From Buxus sempervirens (taxonomy: Eukaryota > Streptophyta > Magnoliopsida > Buxales > Buxaceae): a stretch of 64,000 nucleotides of DNA. Under the pieces are notes generated by a model that was given only the letters and a program-made list of their open reading frames with translations, ran no database searches and was not told where the DNA came from. The stretch spans positions 19,330,048-19,394,047 of the forward strand of contig OX387194.1 of NCBI GenBank assembly GCA_947561395.2, read 5' to 3'. Position 1 is the first letter of the stretch, and each line of letters begins with the position of its first letter. The translations under genes were made by a program, and so were the position numbers. Positions 45,810-58,493 of this stretch are shown in pieces.

Positions 45810-48464
45810 TGTAGACACCTCATGTTGTACCAAAATATAAGAAGACGGTAGAATTATTTTGTATTTAAAATGTGTATTTATTGATAACTTTATCAAGTCA
45901 ATACATATATTCTAAGTACAAAAAATTTTTTATTTTCTTTGGCACCGCTTTATGTGAACGGTGCAATTAAATCAATTGCATTGTCTTTAGTAAATGGTGT
46001 AAATCATAATTAAAACATGGTGCAATTAGTGTTTGCTGAGGTGGCTTCTAGAACCTTCAGCCATTATTCCACCTCAGTGTGAGTACGTGGGTTGTAATTG
46101 AATTGGCACAATTCAAGTATAACATTGTAGAGAAGATTTGTGTTGCACCATTACATATGCATGATATAATGTATTTTTTATGTTGCATCACTCTGTGTAT
46201 ACGGTGTTTAATGAAAATCTTCTAAATGAAAATTCTCATGATATTTCTCTTAATTACATTTAAATCCTCTCTCTAGAAGCCTTGGTTTGCCAGATTTGCC
46301 CATGGAATCCCCTCTAATTCCCTCCAATTCAAGTTTGAAATTCAAATTGGAAGGATTTAGACTTCATCTTGTGCATGCATACCCTTGGGACATACTTATC
46401 CCTTCCTTTGCCTATAAATAGAAGGCTTTAGCTTAATTTTAGGGGCTAGAATTCTAGAGATTGAAGGCCTTGCTTAGGGAAGGGAGACTCTGCCCAAGTG
46501 CCAACTCAAGCTTCTATTGCTTGCTAAAGGTATACTCCTTTAACTTTTTGTAATTCCTTTTCATTTTTGAGCAATCTCTTCGTTCTACCTTCTGTGGCAT
46601 AAGGCTTGGGTTTTTTTATAGCCTCAAACCTTGTTCTAAGCACCTCAATCTTCTCTCTAGCCATAAAACGTGAAGAGAGTAACAAGGGAAAGGATCAAGG
46701 AATGGATCCTAGAGCTGAAACCCATGTTTTTCAAAGATCGATCAACATCTAAAAAGAATTTTGCTTTGATTGCTAGTTTTGAATTTTTTTTTTTTTCATT
46801 TTGGGAGCATTTTAGAGATCTATATAAATTCATGATCTAAGATCTGAAGCTCCCCTCATATTGGTGAGTTTTTTTATACATATTTAATTTTACACATTTA
46901 CACACACTCACTATATGCATGATTTTTGACCAATTTTAGGAATAAATACTTAGATTGGTTAGATATAAGGATCAAACCTCAAAATAAAGTTTCAGATCTT
47001 TTGATTTTCCTTTGAGTTTGAATTGATCCAAAGAAGAAGACATTGTTGTCTAATTTCTCAGATCTATCACTATTAACCAAGTTTGGAATCGGATTTTAAT
47101 CAGATTCTCCATGCTATAAGAAATCTGAGTAGATCAAGCTCCCATATATTTTTAAGGCATTTGTTTTATTTTATTTCATTAGCATATATGTTCTTAGTTT
47201 TGCTTTGATGAGAATCCACACTTTAGATTTGGAGGCTTTGGTTTCTTTTGTAATAGTTTTCTCAAAACTGTCACTATATATCAATGTAAACTTCAAGAAC
47301 TCATAACTTCATTATTTGGATGAATTTTTAAGTGATTTCAATTCGTATGAAAGGCAAATATGTCGATTTCAGTCATGCTAATTTTCATGATTTTTTTTAT
47401 TGAGTCAAGCCTCTATTATGCTTGATTGAAGTGTGACAGGTCTGTAGAATAATAGTTGTAGAACCTGTCAATTCAAATAAGTATAACTGGTTCATCTGAA
47501 ATCCAATTTAAATGATTTTAATTTTTGAGTCTTCTTTAATGAGTCTATTTTTTTTTAATGGAATCAGTTTGAATTGATTTGGATTTATATTGAAGGTTGA
47601 CGTTTGATTGACCTTGTACTGCTCCATAGCAGAGCATAGGGTCAATATATATGTGATGATTTTAGAGGGTTGGTGGATGCACATAACTCTCATATGGATA
47701 TACATTTCTATTAGCTTATGCCATTTGAAAGAAGGGTTATATCCTACTTCATTTAAGTTCTTTGTGAAGAATCTATATAAAGTTGATCTCCACAAATAGG
47801 CCTTGAAATTTGTCTTGGCCTACACTTTTACTATTGTTGTACTGGCAACTTCAACCAAGTATATCTCTCTTGTTTGTAATCCTTTTTAAATGAATTTTAT
47901 GTTGAGTTTTTCTCATCAAATATGCTTTCAAATGTTATTGGTTTCACTGATTTTGGATTTGTTTTGAGTGAGTTATTTTTGATTGAGTCAACACTGCTCA
48001 AATAGCAGTTTTCAAACTTGATCTTCTTAGTTCAAATCTAAACATATTATTGAGTTTATTCTGGAGTTTATTGCAATTTTTCAATTCAACCAGATGGTTT
48101 TGCAGGTGATATGTCCCTAAGGAGCATCCAAATTCATTGGATGATCACTATGGAGGATCACACATTTTTATGTATTCTCTTTATTGCTTTAATGTATGTG
48201 TTAGATATGCAAGCAATTATAAAGTGATGAAAACTTGGCAACCATCATTAGGTGGATGAGTGAGGGTGTCTAATAACTTTTCCTACTCATAACCTAACCC
48301 CCTTACCCTAAAATTTGGTGCAAACCTTTAATTGAGCCTACTTTGACTCATTTTTACAATTTTTGCACACTTTGGTGACCATTCACACCAAGACCCTTTG
48401 GATGGTATTAACTCTAATTTTTAATCACGTCCTATGTAATATGCTTGGCAGTCCAATGACCGTC
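45810..48464 (+). mobile_element. Solo LTR, alpha family, TSD ATGGT
   Basis: It starts TGTAGACACCTC. ATGGT at 45805-45809 and 48465-48469 brackets 2655 bp. It holds a 23-bp dyad GCACCG...CGGTGC (45942-45964), a TATA box TATAAATAG (46413), a donor AAAG|GTATAC (46529/46530), a variant ATAAAACGTGAAG box (46663-46675), and the alpha U5 text near 48240-48300. The right end reads GACCGTC rather than a canonical CA, so the terminus has decayed. Confidence 0.78.
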
Positions 48465-50448
48465 ATGGTTTTATAGCTTGGAATGAGTTCTAGGGCTTGT
48501 AATGATTTTTAGTAAGAAAATTGGGTTTGGTTCCATTTTGGAAATGATTTTCCCCTAAATGAGTTTTGAAGAATACACTATAAGGAGGAATCCCCCAACA
48601 CCTATTTTTCAATCACATTTTGAAAGGAAAATCAAAATTTAAAGAAAGTGTTTAAAAGTGATTTTTAGGATTTATAAATTAATTAAAAAATAGATAAGGC
48701 CAATTTAATAATAGTAAAGAGAAAAATAATAGTTAAGATGCAATCTGGCATATTGCACGAAAATAATTTTGGGGAAGGTGATCAAAGAATTTTAGGAAAG
48801 TAATAGTTGAGAACAACACTTTTATTCAAATCTGACTCTTAAAGGGGTTTTATGGAAGTTAATGGAAAGAGCTTGTAGATTAAATATAAATGAAAATTTT
48901 GGTTATCGGAGGTTGTGCCAAGCCTCTAGAAAGCTACAAAATTAATACTATTGTGTGGGGGCATGACAAGGCTTATTTGAACAAATCAAATCAAATTGGA
49001 ATAAGAAGGAATGGAGTAAAATACTATGATGAAACTATAGAAAAACTCTTATAAAATTTAACTATTAAATTAGGTTAGGAAAATACGGTGATTAACAAGG
49101 AAAATGTTAGGGGGTTTAATTTGGAATTGGAAAGATTAAAAGAAAATACTTGAAAAACTTATTATTTGGATAAAGTTGTGTTTATAAATTTCTGATCCTG
49201 TGGATACGGTTAAACTTTGATTATTATCATTGGATTTCATTTTGGATTAGACAGGATTGCCATGGTTATGAAATTTTTACATCGAACTGGTTTTAAGCGG
49301 ATTCTACGGAAAGAGGATTTTAACTGATTATGAATGATTGGTTTTTTGGTTTGGAATTGGTTTTCCTCCATGTCCTTGGAGTGACGGATTGTGATGCCCA
49401 TGTTGTGCGCGCGTCGGATACGCGGCACGGGAAAGCTTCGGAGTCGCCACCGCATGATGGGGTGCAGGCGGACACCTGGGTGCCTAATCTTGTCTATTGG
49501 TCTGGTCTGCGGCTTGAGATTCTAAGTCGGTTCTCGGTTGTGGTTTGGGGAAGTCCGTAGACACCCCAGTCCGCCCCGTCGGATGAGGGGTCCTGTGGGT
49601 TCCCTGGTTTGAGTCAGTTTACTTGGTCTCAACCGATTCTTAATCCGATATGTAATTGGGTTAAGTCTGTCGGGACCTCCTGAGGGGTGTGAGTCCCTTT
49701 AATTGTTTTTATCTTGCTTACTTAGGTGATCTGAGTCTGACTGGGTGGGCCCCATTGGAAGGTCCACGGTGTTCTTGGTGGGCTTGGTTGAGCCCATATG
49801 CCTCTGGTGGGCCTCTGTCTAAGCCTAGGAGGCCCTTTGGGTTTAGGTTAGTGAGTTGATTTTACTTAATTGTTTAAGTTGGAATTTTAGGTGATTTTCA
49901 TGAAAAAGGTTGGTCTGCATTGGTTGGCGGGCCCCGGGGTGGGCCCCCCCATGATGGTTGCCAATGGTGTTTTGGATCTATTTTATTTAGCTTTGCCAAG
50001 AATGGGCTGGTCACTGGGCTTGGGGCCTGTGATCCAGTTTTGGGCCTGAAAGCCCGGTTTTTTTGAAGCCTAGGGTTTGCACCCTGACTTGGTTGATTAG
50101 TGGGCTTTGGCGGGCCCGACAGGCCCTTGCCCTTGGTCTTGGCCAAACCATGCTATTTAAACAAACCATTCCACACAACAAGGTTCGGGTGGGCCGCATT
50201 GGGTTTGGCCCGCCCGGTTCAATTATCTAATTTTACTTAACTTGCTAGGATGGCATGTTTTAGGGTTTATCGGTCTTGGTGGGCCCCGTTGGAAGGCCCA
50301 TGGGTATTCCGAGTTGGACCGGCGGTCCATGTCCCAAGTTGGGTTTCCGGGTGACCCGGAGACCCTATTGGTTCATTTGGTTTTGTTGAAAGTAGCATGA
50401 AAATTTGGCAAGGACCAAGAAAACACAAAAAAATGGCATTTCTGTGTG

Positions 50449-50510
50449 TATCCGGCCTTGGTTGCCGGATACACGTAGGCCACAGGTGATCCGGCCTGAG
50501 TTGTCGGATC
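50449..50510 (-). repeat. Two 39-bp-spaced hairpins in the middle of the beta LTR
   Basis: Dyads at about 50449-50471 and 50488-50510 align exactly 39 bp apart. The first has TATCCGGC with GCCGGATA; the second has GATCCGGC with GTCGGATC. They match the position of the array at 20354-20454 in the sister LTR. Confidence 0.78.
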
Positions 50511-51725
50511 ACACTGAAATGGCCTTTTTTGGAGTTCTGCCATTTGGGGTTGTTTCCAGGGGGTTCCTAGGGGTCTTTTGAGGTTCTGTGGGCCCCTGGG
50601 AAGGCCCACGCAGGTCAGGAGATGGGGAATCCCCCATCCTTTGTCTCTTTTGGTGGTTCCCTAGCAAATGCCAAGGGGGGAAGAGGCATCTGGGTTGTCT
50701 CCTCCACTTGGGATCAGGTATACCAATATGGCAGGGACCAAGGTGTCCCTGCTTGGTTTCCGAAACTCCATCATAGCACACAACAAAGGTCCATAGAGGA
50801 CCCTTTGAATCAAGAACTTGAAGCATGCTCTCACGACTGACCAAAATATGCATGCTCAATACTTTAAACAAGGGTACAGCCACCACATGGAGGGGATTAA
50901 CATGCTTAATGTGTATGCATGCAAGGAGGTAATTTATCATGCATAAACACACGAATGCAACTAAGTAAGTCTAGCACTTGTCACCAACCAACAGAAAAAG
51001 ATTCACACAGCATGCGAGAAACAAGGAAATCAGCAAAGGTGATCACATGCATCCCCTATGAACTATAAAAAGATCTTAAACTAATGCTCCATGATTAAAA
51101 CAAAAGCCTCCAGAGAAGGGAAAGAGAAGGGGGGTTATATGGGGGGTACATGAGATCAGGTTGGGAGAAGCATTCTTCCCCCCCAAGAAAACTCAAAACA
51201 GCGGGTTAAAATAGCATAGAAAAGAGAACTCTCCTACTCCTAATGAACACTATGTGGACTTCTTGACTGTGTTGGACCTCATGCCATGAAAATAAAAGTG
51301 AATGCATGCTTAGGACAACACAAAAATGAACCATGCAAAGAAAGAAGCAAATGTGAGAAAGGCAACAGAAAAATCTGAATTTAATATTTGATGAACACCA
51401 TATGGTGAGGAACCTTACCTGATGGTTTTTTGGCTTCTAGGTGGCGGTGGAGGCACTTCCTTGGGGGTGGTACAGCAGATGGAGACCTTCCTCCTTGACA
51501 GCAGTAGCTCTTGCTCCAATCCTATGTTGGGGTGCAAGTGATGAGAAGGAAGGTGAGAGGAGGGTGAAGTGCCTTGGGGTGGTGTTGTGGGGCTATGGAG
51601 GGCAAAGAGATTTGAAGAAGGGAGGATTTGGGTGAGAAAGAGTGGTGGAAGAAAGTTGAGAAACAGCCAAAGAAGCTAACCCCCGGCCAGAGGTTGCTGC
51701 TGTGCTTTTATAGACAAACTTAATG

Positions 51726-51968
51726 TATCCGGCATTAAATGTCGGATACACTACATGTCCTTTGTATCCGGCATTTAATGTTAGATACACTGAACCCCCT
51801 TTGTATCCGGCATAAAATATCAGATACAAACAAAATTATTTCAAAAATTTAATGCGGCCGCAAATTTGTCGGGGAATCGGCGCGAATCTCGCCGAGCAAA
51901 TCTTTGTATCCGACATTTGAGTCCGGATATGAAGAGGAGAAAGTGTATCCGGCATATTTGGTCGGATA
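51726..51968 (-). repeat. 39-bp-period hairpin array in U3 of the beta LTR
   Basis: Dyads start at 51726, 51765 and 51804 (39 bp apart), then after a 103-bp gap at 51907 and 51946 (39 bp apart). Stems are TATCCGGC-like. The gap contains another dyad-rich sequence (CGGCGCGAATCTCGCCG). Confidence 0.85.
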
Positions 51969-53509
51969 CAAATAAAAAAATTACGGATTTGCCCCTTGAC
52001 TTGACCGATTCGACCGATTTGATACTTTTGAATATCTACAGATTTCCCCCTGCGAATTTTGGTTTAGTCCCTGAGATATTTGATGATTTTTGGATATTTG
52101 AGATTTAGTCCCTGAGATATTTCGCGGCATTCATCGCCACGTGCGCAGTTTCTTCGCCACGTGTGCAGTTTCCGGTTTTGTTGCGCGGAAACTTTGACAG
52201 CTCATATCTCCTTCATCCGAACTCCGATTTGAGCAAACTCAATTGCGTTAGACTCGTATTGGATCCCTCCATCCAATGACATAGGGCTAAACACTTGGCA
52301 TGGGGTTCAAGGAAAAGTCAACTTTCGGCTCTCCTTTAAGTTTGACCGGCCCACCGAACCTTCATCCGGACTCCGATTCTAGCAAACTCAGTTGCGTTGG
52401 ACTCGTGTCGGGATTCTCCATCCAATGAGATAAAGCAAAGTGGCCAACTTTCACTCGATCAAAAAGTCAACTTTCCACCCCTTAGGGCTTGACTTTCTGT
52501 CTAGGGTTTGCATTTCCGGCTCTTCTGGGAGTGCAAAAATGAGGTGCTTACACATGTACTTGGGTAGTTTTGATACCTCCGTGTACTCGGGGCTGCCCCA
52601 TGTACTTGGGATGTTGATGCCTCTGTGTACTCAGAGATACCCCTGTGTACTCGGGATGATATGATTGAGATTCAGATGAGTTATGCTTGCTATATTTCAC
52701 GGTTGATTTTGGTTTTAGAGTCTAGTGGGAATAGCTTGATATGGATCCATGTAGGAGCTAGGTAGTGGAAAGGATTGTTCTTTGTTAGTTATAATTCTTT
52801 GTTCACGCACGCGTTTCCACTGTGTACTTAGTGAGGCCTGATCGTGTACTCGGCTGGCTGCGGCTATCACTCATTTTATCGTGTACTCGGACTATGTTTG
52901 GGTAGTACATGCCAACCCATCACTGTACTGGGTGGGTTCTCCCGTAATAAGACGATGATCGTGTACTTGGCTTGACACCTAAGCCGGGAGGTGGCATAGT
53001 GAACATTGATGTTATCCTAGTTAAAGACAGTCTTACTTCATGAGTCCTGCTATGACTTGTTGATTTATGATTTGACACTCGGATTTGTTTGACATGCGGA
53101 TATATTCTGGTTATTCTGTATCAATTGATATGTTATCGTGAGAATATATGGTTTACTCGCATTATCACCTCTGATGTATGTTTTAATCTGAATCATGTTT
53201 TAGAACTGTTAAAAATGTTTATAAGCATGCATGGGCTACTTACTGGGATATTTGTATCTCAGTACGTTTTGTTTTGTTTTGTTTTCAGATCTTGGAAAGG
53301 TTGATATCAGAGGGTAAAGGTTGGAATTGGGCGAGTTCAGATTAGAGCTTTGATATTTTAGTTTGAGTTGGGTTTTAGTTGCCTCTGTTGACATATTTAA
53401 TTGTTTCTTCATGTTTCCTTTACTTTGATATTATGACCTTGGGTGGAAAAGTAACCCTTCGGTGATGAGTTACGATTTAGTTTATGTAACCTGGATCCGG
53501 GGCGTTACA

Positions 53510-54458
53510 AAAACTTCTTTTTAAGTTATAAAAAAAAGCTTTGAATATTTATAACGCCTTATAGAATGAATAGTTGGTTACCAAACTCCGTACTCATCTT
53601 CTCTTCAAGTTGCTCAAACCCATTCTTGGCAAATGAGTTCATAGAACTTATTCCAGATTCATAATGAATGCCAAAAGAGGCCATGGACCACACCCTGGCA
53701 AATAGTTTTCTGGGCACTTGGTCCACGGTCCACGTCCTCGTTGTAATTTGTAGTCTCTAAAGGCTCACATGAACTTATTCTAGATTTAGAATGAATGCCA
53801 AACTAGACCATGCACCATGTTCTGCCAAATAGTTGGTTGGGCACTTGGTTCACGGACCACGTCCTCATAGTAATTCCTCGCCTCTAAAGAGACGCCATAT
53901 CTGTTGGAGCTCTCATTAGAAGATTTGCTGGTCCAATGGTGAAGAGTATATACATGTCAACATCAATCACAGACTTCTATGCACCATTCATTGTTGGACC
54001 AATAGATCTTCCAGCGAGGGGCTCTAGCTGATTTCAAAAGTCATCTAAAGGCGCTTTGCCTTGTTCGGAGTCTATCTTAACTGTCCTTAAGTGTATTAGG
54101 ATTGTAATGGCGATAGAGCAAATTGATCGATTAGCCCCTTCTGTGTGCACCCCCTCGTGGGTCGCACTGGAAGTGTAGGCAGGCCCACTAGCTTTGATTT
54201 GATTTAGTGTTTAGTCTCATTTATGCTTAGTCGGTTGGGTTATGTAACATCCAAGTTTTGGAGATTCTTGTGTTTTGCATATGGTTGCTAAATTAGGGGC
54301 TAAATTGGTATTTTATTGCAGGAAAAAGTATTAAATTATTTTATGCTATTATTGTGTTAACTACTGGTGCAAAAAAAATTTTTGGTAGTTGGTCTTATAT
54401 TTAAGCATGTGTAAATTAAGGGTTTTCTTAAAGATTGGTGGAGTACACATGAGTGGTA
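53510..54458. other. Unassigned stretch with a 127-bp imperfect duplication
   Basis: Two copies of a block that starts GAACTTATTC and runs to a CTAAAG end begin at 53644 and 53771. They share CATAATGAATGCCAAA-type and GGGCACTTGGT text with about 80 percent identity by eye. TGTAACATCCAAG at 54245 looks like a gamma LTR start, but its end was not traced. No coding sequence is supported. Confidence 0.5.
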
Positions 54459-54669
54459 TTAGATAGTAGGGCTGCAACTCGGTCCCGGTAAACCTGAAAC
54501 CAACCTGAATCAAACCGACTTCGGTTCGATTCGGTTCAGTTTTTTAGAAGTTCGGTTCAGTTTTGGTCCATAAAACATTAACCTGAATTAAATCGGTTCG
54601 GTTTTGGGTTAAGTGTTCGGTTAAATTAACCGAACCGAACCGAAACCGAACCGAATTACATTATTTACC

Positions 54670-54900
54670 TTAAGTTACTGCAGTGGTTACTTCGTCCGAT
54701 GTGCTTGTAATCAGATCTGGAACCATCTAAAAGTGAAAGAATCATTGCCAAATCACCTTTGTTCAACAACCACATGGGTCAGACCAAGAGAAACTGCCAG
54801 TTTGACTCCTTCAAGTGCTCCCCAAGCTTCCGCTTGAAGAGCAGAAAAAGCTCCTATCTCGACCCAGAAACTTGCCAGGAAGATGGGGACACTGGGCATA
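54670..54900 (-). pseudogene. RNase H-like (RVT_3) fragment inside the hAT element
   Basis: The minus strand reads GAFSALQAEAWGALEGVKLA then VSLGLTHVVVE, and after a frameshift DLAMILSLLDGSRSDYKHIG. This is the pattern of the RVT_3/RNase H-like domain found at the end of plant LINE ORF2 and in related host genes. It has no start and is frameshifted, so it is a fragment. Confidence 0.7.
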
Positions 54901-54984
54901 AGGTACTGGATCATCTTAGGTTTGGATTCTTGTTAATTAACTTGAAATGGACAATTAAAATTTACTGCTTCAATTTGGGTGAAC

Positions 54985-57900
54985 CTCTTGGTGAACGTAG
55001 GTTGTTCGGGAGCGATTCCGCTTTTGGTAAACTATAAAACCCCGAATTTTCACTTAATAAATAATAAATAATAAATAAAAGAAAATATAAGTTAAGTGAA
55101 GATTTAGAGGTAAGTAATTCAAATAGGTCATAAATTGTAAAAAAAGAAAGAATTTTAATGAAATTAACCTAAAAGAGTAAAAAGGGTATTTTGGTAATTT
55201 TTAGAAAATGGTAATTGATAATTAAATCATTAAATAATAACTAGAATTAGAAAATAGAAGGAAATAATTTATTTTGACAATCTAGAAATTAATAAAAAGC
55301 CTAAAAGTGGGAAAAAGGGTAATTAGGAGATTTCACGTCTTAATTTTTGGGAAAATAAGGTTTTAGGTGATAATAATGTTTAACTAAATGTTTTGCACGA
55401 AAATAGGTTATAAATAGGAGTTTAGATAATAAAAAACTTAATTAGGATTGTTTAAGTAGAAAAATAGAAGGTGGAGAAAAAGTAGGAATTAAATTAGAAG
55501 GATTAGACTTTAACTAGACCATGGTTGGGTTAGCCCAAATTAAATTAGCCAATTAGGGTTGGTTTAGGATTTCTAAAGTTTAGTATAAATAGGAAACTAA
55601 GGTTAGACAAGAGGGAATTTTCGTGGGTTTCTTATGGAGAGAAAGGAGGGAGAGAAATGAAGGAGGTTTCTAATGGAGGTGTCTAATCAGCCACCATCAA
55701 AATATGATCGGGAAAAATTCGTACGGTGGATCGCCTTCAAATTTAGAGCTTTTGTTTATCACTGATGGAAATACATTGTGTACGGTGGAGATTTGAATTG
55801 AAAGAGTCTAGCTTGGTGCGTTTGGGAGCAAAAGTCAGGTCCAGAATTAGAAGTTTCAATGGAAGAAGGATTTAGCGTATAAGGCAAGTAGTAACCCTTG
55901 GAAAACATGAGGAACTGCATGATTTCGTTTTCTGTGATTTCATATGGATTGAATGGATTAGTCGGAACAGTATTTACATGAAATCAAATTGTTTATATTT
56001 TAGTGTTTGGTGTTCTTGAAGGATTTGTTGAAATAATGGAGAAAACTTGGTTTGATCATGAAATAAATTATAGGATGGTATTTAATTAATAAGAATTGAT
56101 CTAGAAGGCTTTAGGAATGTTTTAGAATGTTATTAGATTAATTTAGACCAAAGAAACATATAGCAAAAATATAAAAATCCGAACTTTGAAAATCTGGAAA
56201 ATTCTGTTAAAAATTGCACTAGCGCCTAGGATCGCCCAGCCCTATAGAGGTAGGCGCTCTAAGCAGAATTTGTAGATTTTTGGAATCCAAATAAATCTCT
56301 AATAATTTTTCTAGTATCTTAACTATTCTAACATCTTTATGAAGGCCTAATTGAGGTATAGAAAATATAAGAATTAAATTTAATAAACATCCAAATATTT
56401 AATGTCTTAATGGTAAAATAGTATATAAAAAGGCCTAAACAATGGAGAATAATGTTAGAAATAATATCCCTGGTATTTATAGCGTATAAACATCTTCTAA
56501 ACTTTATTTTAGGTCTGTAGAACATGCTGGAGAAATAAAATACAGAAAATTCAAATAGAAACTAGCTTAGGTGTTAAGGTAGGAAATTGGATTCTAATAA
56601 AAGGGATTAATAAAGAAAACTCTAAGTAAGATTGGATTTACTTTATTATGAGCTTTAAATAGGAATATTGGCTATTGGAATTGCATAAACTCAGATTTTA
56701 TCGGATTTATGATACTTGAGTTTTATTTTGAATATAATTGGAAGAATTGCATATGTTATTCTGAAAAAGCCTATAATTGGATTTGTAATGATTGAATCAT
56801 GATTTTCACTTGGAATGGAATACTTGGGTATGGTTTGGTATGTAGTATGATGTTGTTCACTTTACTTTTACGGTTGGGTGATACGGCTTTTGTGGTTGAG
56901 TTGATATTAACTTTTACGACAGAGATGGGTAATCCTCTGTGTAGAGATGTGTAATCCTTTATGGGTAAAAGTGTGTATGCTTCCTACAGTAGCGTGTCCT
57001 CCCTCCCGTATGTGGTTTCATCGTGGTTTGTGTCAGTGGGCTTAGCTGTATATGGATCCATAGTTTTGGCTGGTTAGCTAAGTGGTATTTAGTTTGGGTT
57101 GAGTTACTCCTATATGAGAGCGCGCTTCCCTTTGCAAGTTAGTTTGCTCTGGGAAGGTCCTATGTCTGGAGGGACACCCCGGTGAGCCGCTGGTGATTCG
57201 CTGTACATGTGGATAAGCGATCACACTCCATGTATTGATTCTGGTGCTGCATGCTGGTGGTACGTCCAACTCTGCGGGGTTCGTGTGCAATAAGTCGGTG
57301 AGTACGGCTCTTACCTAAGCTGCGCTGCATGGGGCTTGAGTATCATTAAGTAGCACTGTTCCTAAGCCGCACGGTGGAATAGCAGTTAGTTGAGTGTCAT
57401 CTCAAATACTTATCATCTTTGTGAGTCCTGCAATGGCACATGTTTTATCGCCTTATTTGTAATTGTCCTGAATAACTGGTATTTCTCGTCTTATCGTTGA
57501 TTAATCGAATACCTCATGACTATTGCTTACATTGGACTGTTTCAAATTGCATGCACCTACTACTTGCTGAGATGTAAATCTCACTCTGTTTTCCCCTATT
57601 TTTTAGGTTGCTTGGAGAGATCGCGAAGATGGGGTTTTAATTTGATGGGTAGAATTATAATTGGTATTAATGCCACATGTTGATTAGATAAACTTTATGG
57701 TAAACTGAATTGATATTATTGAATAAAGAATTGTTTTTATTGGCCACCATAACTCTGATGTAATTAATTCATTAAAGTTTTAAAATTATTGTGAATCTTG
57801 GTTTGTATCTGACCCCAGCTTTGTGGTAACACCTCGAGTTTGGTTGTTGAATCGGACTTTGGTTGTTACAGTAGCGAACCGGGTTCGGGTTGGGTGCTAG

Positions 57901-58220
57901 TTTTGCACTGACCCGGGTTCGGGGCGTTACAGAAACCTCTCGGAAAGCGGTTAAGAAGGATGCATCTACAGCACCCTCTATTTGCTCATCTGTTTGATAA
58001 AGGAGAATAAGATTAGAGCCGTCCAAGCTGGAATCGTGAAACCACTAGTTGAATTGATGGCAGATTTTGGTTTTGGTATGGTTGATCAAGCAACTGTCGT
58101 CTTGAGCTTCCTTGTTTCCATCCTCAAAAGGCAAAACAGCTTTGGTTGAAGAAGGCGGTATTCTGGTACTAGTGGAGATCGTAGAGGTGGGATCGCTGCT
58201 GCGGCAAACCCCGCATCCCA
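54985..58220 (+). pseudogene. U-box-type ARM-repeat protein fragment, split by an LTR
   Basis: Before the LTR (to 55032) the frame reads VNVGCSGAIPLLVN. After it (from 57937) come LSESG, KKDASTA, NKIRAVQAGIVKPLVELMAD, FGMVDQATVVLSFLVSI and GKTALVEEGGILVLVEIVEV. This is the armadillo-repeat region of plant PUB-type U-box E3 ligases, where ARM repeats bind substrates. No U-box is present. At least two frameshifts and a short deletion break it. Removing the LTR and one TSD copy makes VN|LSESG contiguous, which supports the LTR borders. Similarity is judged by eye against the ARM consensus. Confidence 0.75.
55033..57931 (+). mobile_element. Solo LTR, gamma family, TSD TAAAC/GAAAC
   Basis: It starts TATAAAACCCCGAATTTTCA (TG decayed to TA) and ends GTTCGGGGCGTTACA. 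Flanks TAAAC (55028-55032) and GAAAC (57932-57936) differ at one base. Length 2899 bp. It has a TATA box TATAAATAGG (55583) and an AGCGCC...GGCGCT block near 56220. It is the reference for the gamma family in this window. Confidence 0.88.
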
Positions 58221-58493
58221 CATCGGTTAAAAGACCAACTGAATATGTAGCCGAACGCCTATATGTAGGCATTGCCCTCGTTAGAGATCAACGCTTGCAT
58301 CCAAACATATATAATCTTATTTTATTTAATTCGGTTCGGTTTGGGTTTTCGGTTATTTGATTTAATTTCGGTTCGGTTTTCGGTTTATAATTCGGTTCGG
58401 TTCGGTTTGGGTTGAATATTTGTAATTTCGGTTTGATCTTGGGTTGACATCAACTCGGACCGAACCAGACCGAGTTGCACCCCTATTAGATAG

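Larger units (their letters stand above)
49404..52552 (-). mobile_element. Solo LTR, beta family, perfect TSD CATGT
   Basis: It begins TGTGCGCGCGTCGG and ends GAGGTGCTTACA. CATGT at 49399-49403 and 52553-52557 is exact, so this 3149-bp copy defines the beta LTR and shows what is missing at 19335-21880. A reverse TATA (TATAAAAG) lies at 51706-51712 and a donor CAG|GTAAGG at 51418/51419. Hairpin arrays occur both mid-LTR and in U3. Confidence 0.9.
48465..53509 (+). mobile_element. Gamma-family LTR split by a beta solo LTR; left end unresolved
   Basis: Text 48465-49398 and 52558-53509 is continuous once the element at 49404-52552 is removed. The right end is GGATCCGGGGCGTTACA at 53509. GCATGCATGGGCTACTTACT (53226) is the gamma pre-terminal zone. 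About ten copies of a GTGTACTCGG-like word lie between 52555 and 52980. Its true left end was not found. Confidence 0.6.
54467..58485. mobile_element. hAT element carrying captured gene fragments (Pack-type), TSD TTAGATAG
   Basis: Ends TAGGGCTGCAACTCGGTC and GACCGAGTTGCACCCCTA match as inverted repeats over 18 bp with one mismatch. TTAGATAG at 54459-54466 and 58486-58493 is an exact 8-bp TSD. Both subterminal zones are rich in CGGTTCGGTT. Inside are an RNase H-like fragment (minus, about 54670-54900) and ARM-repeat coding pieces (plus), the latter split by an LTR at 55033-57931. Without that LTR the element is about 1.1 kb. No transposase is present. Confidence 0.9.

Noticed and set aside
58211-58265. 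ATCCCACATCG, which matches the plant snRNA upstream sequence element, with a TATATG 37 bp later
   Set aside because: No recognisable snRNA follows, and similar words occur in common plant repeats. It may be part of captured DNA in the hAT element.
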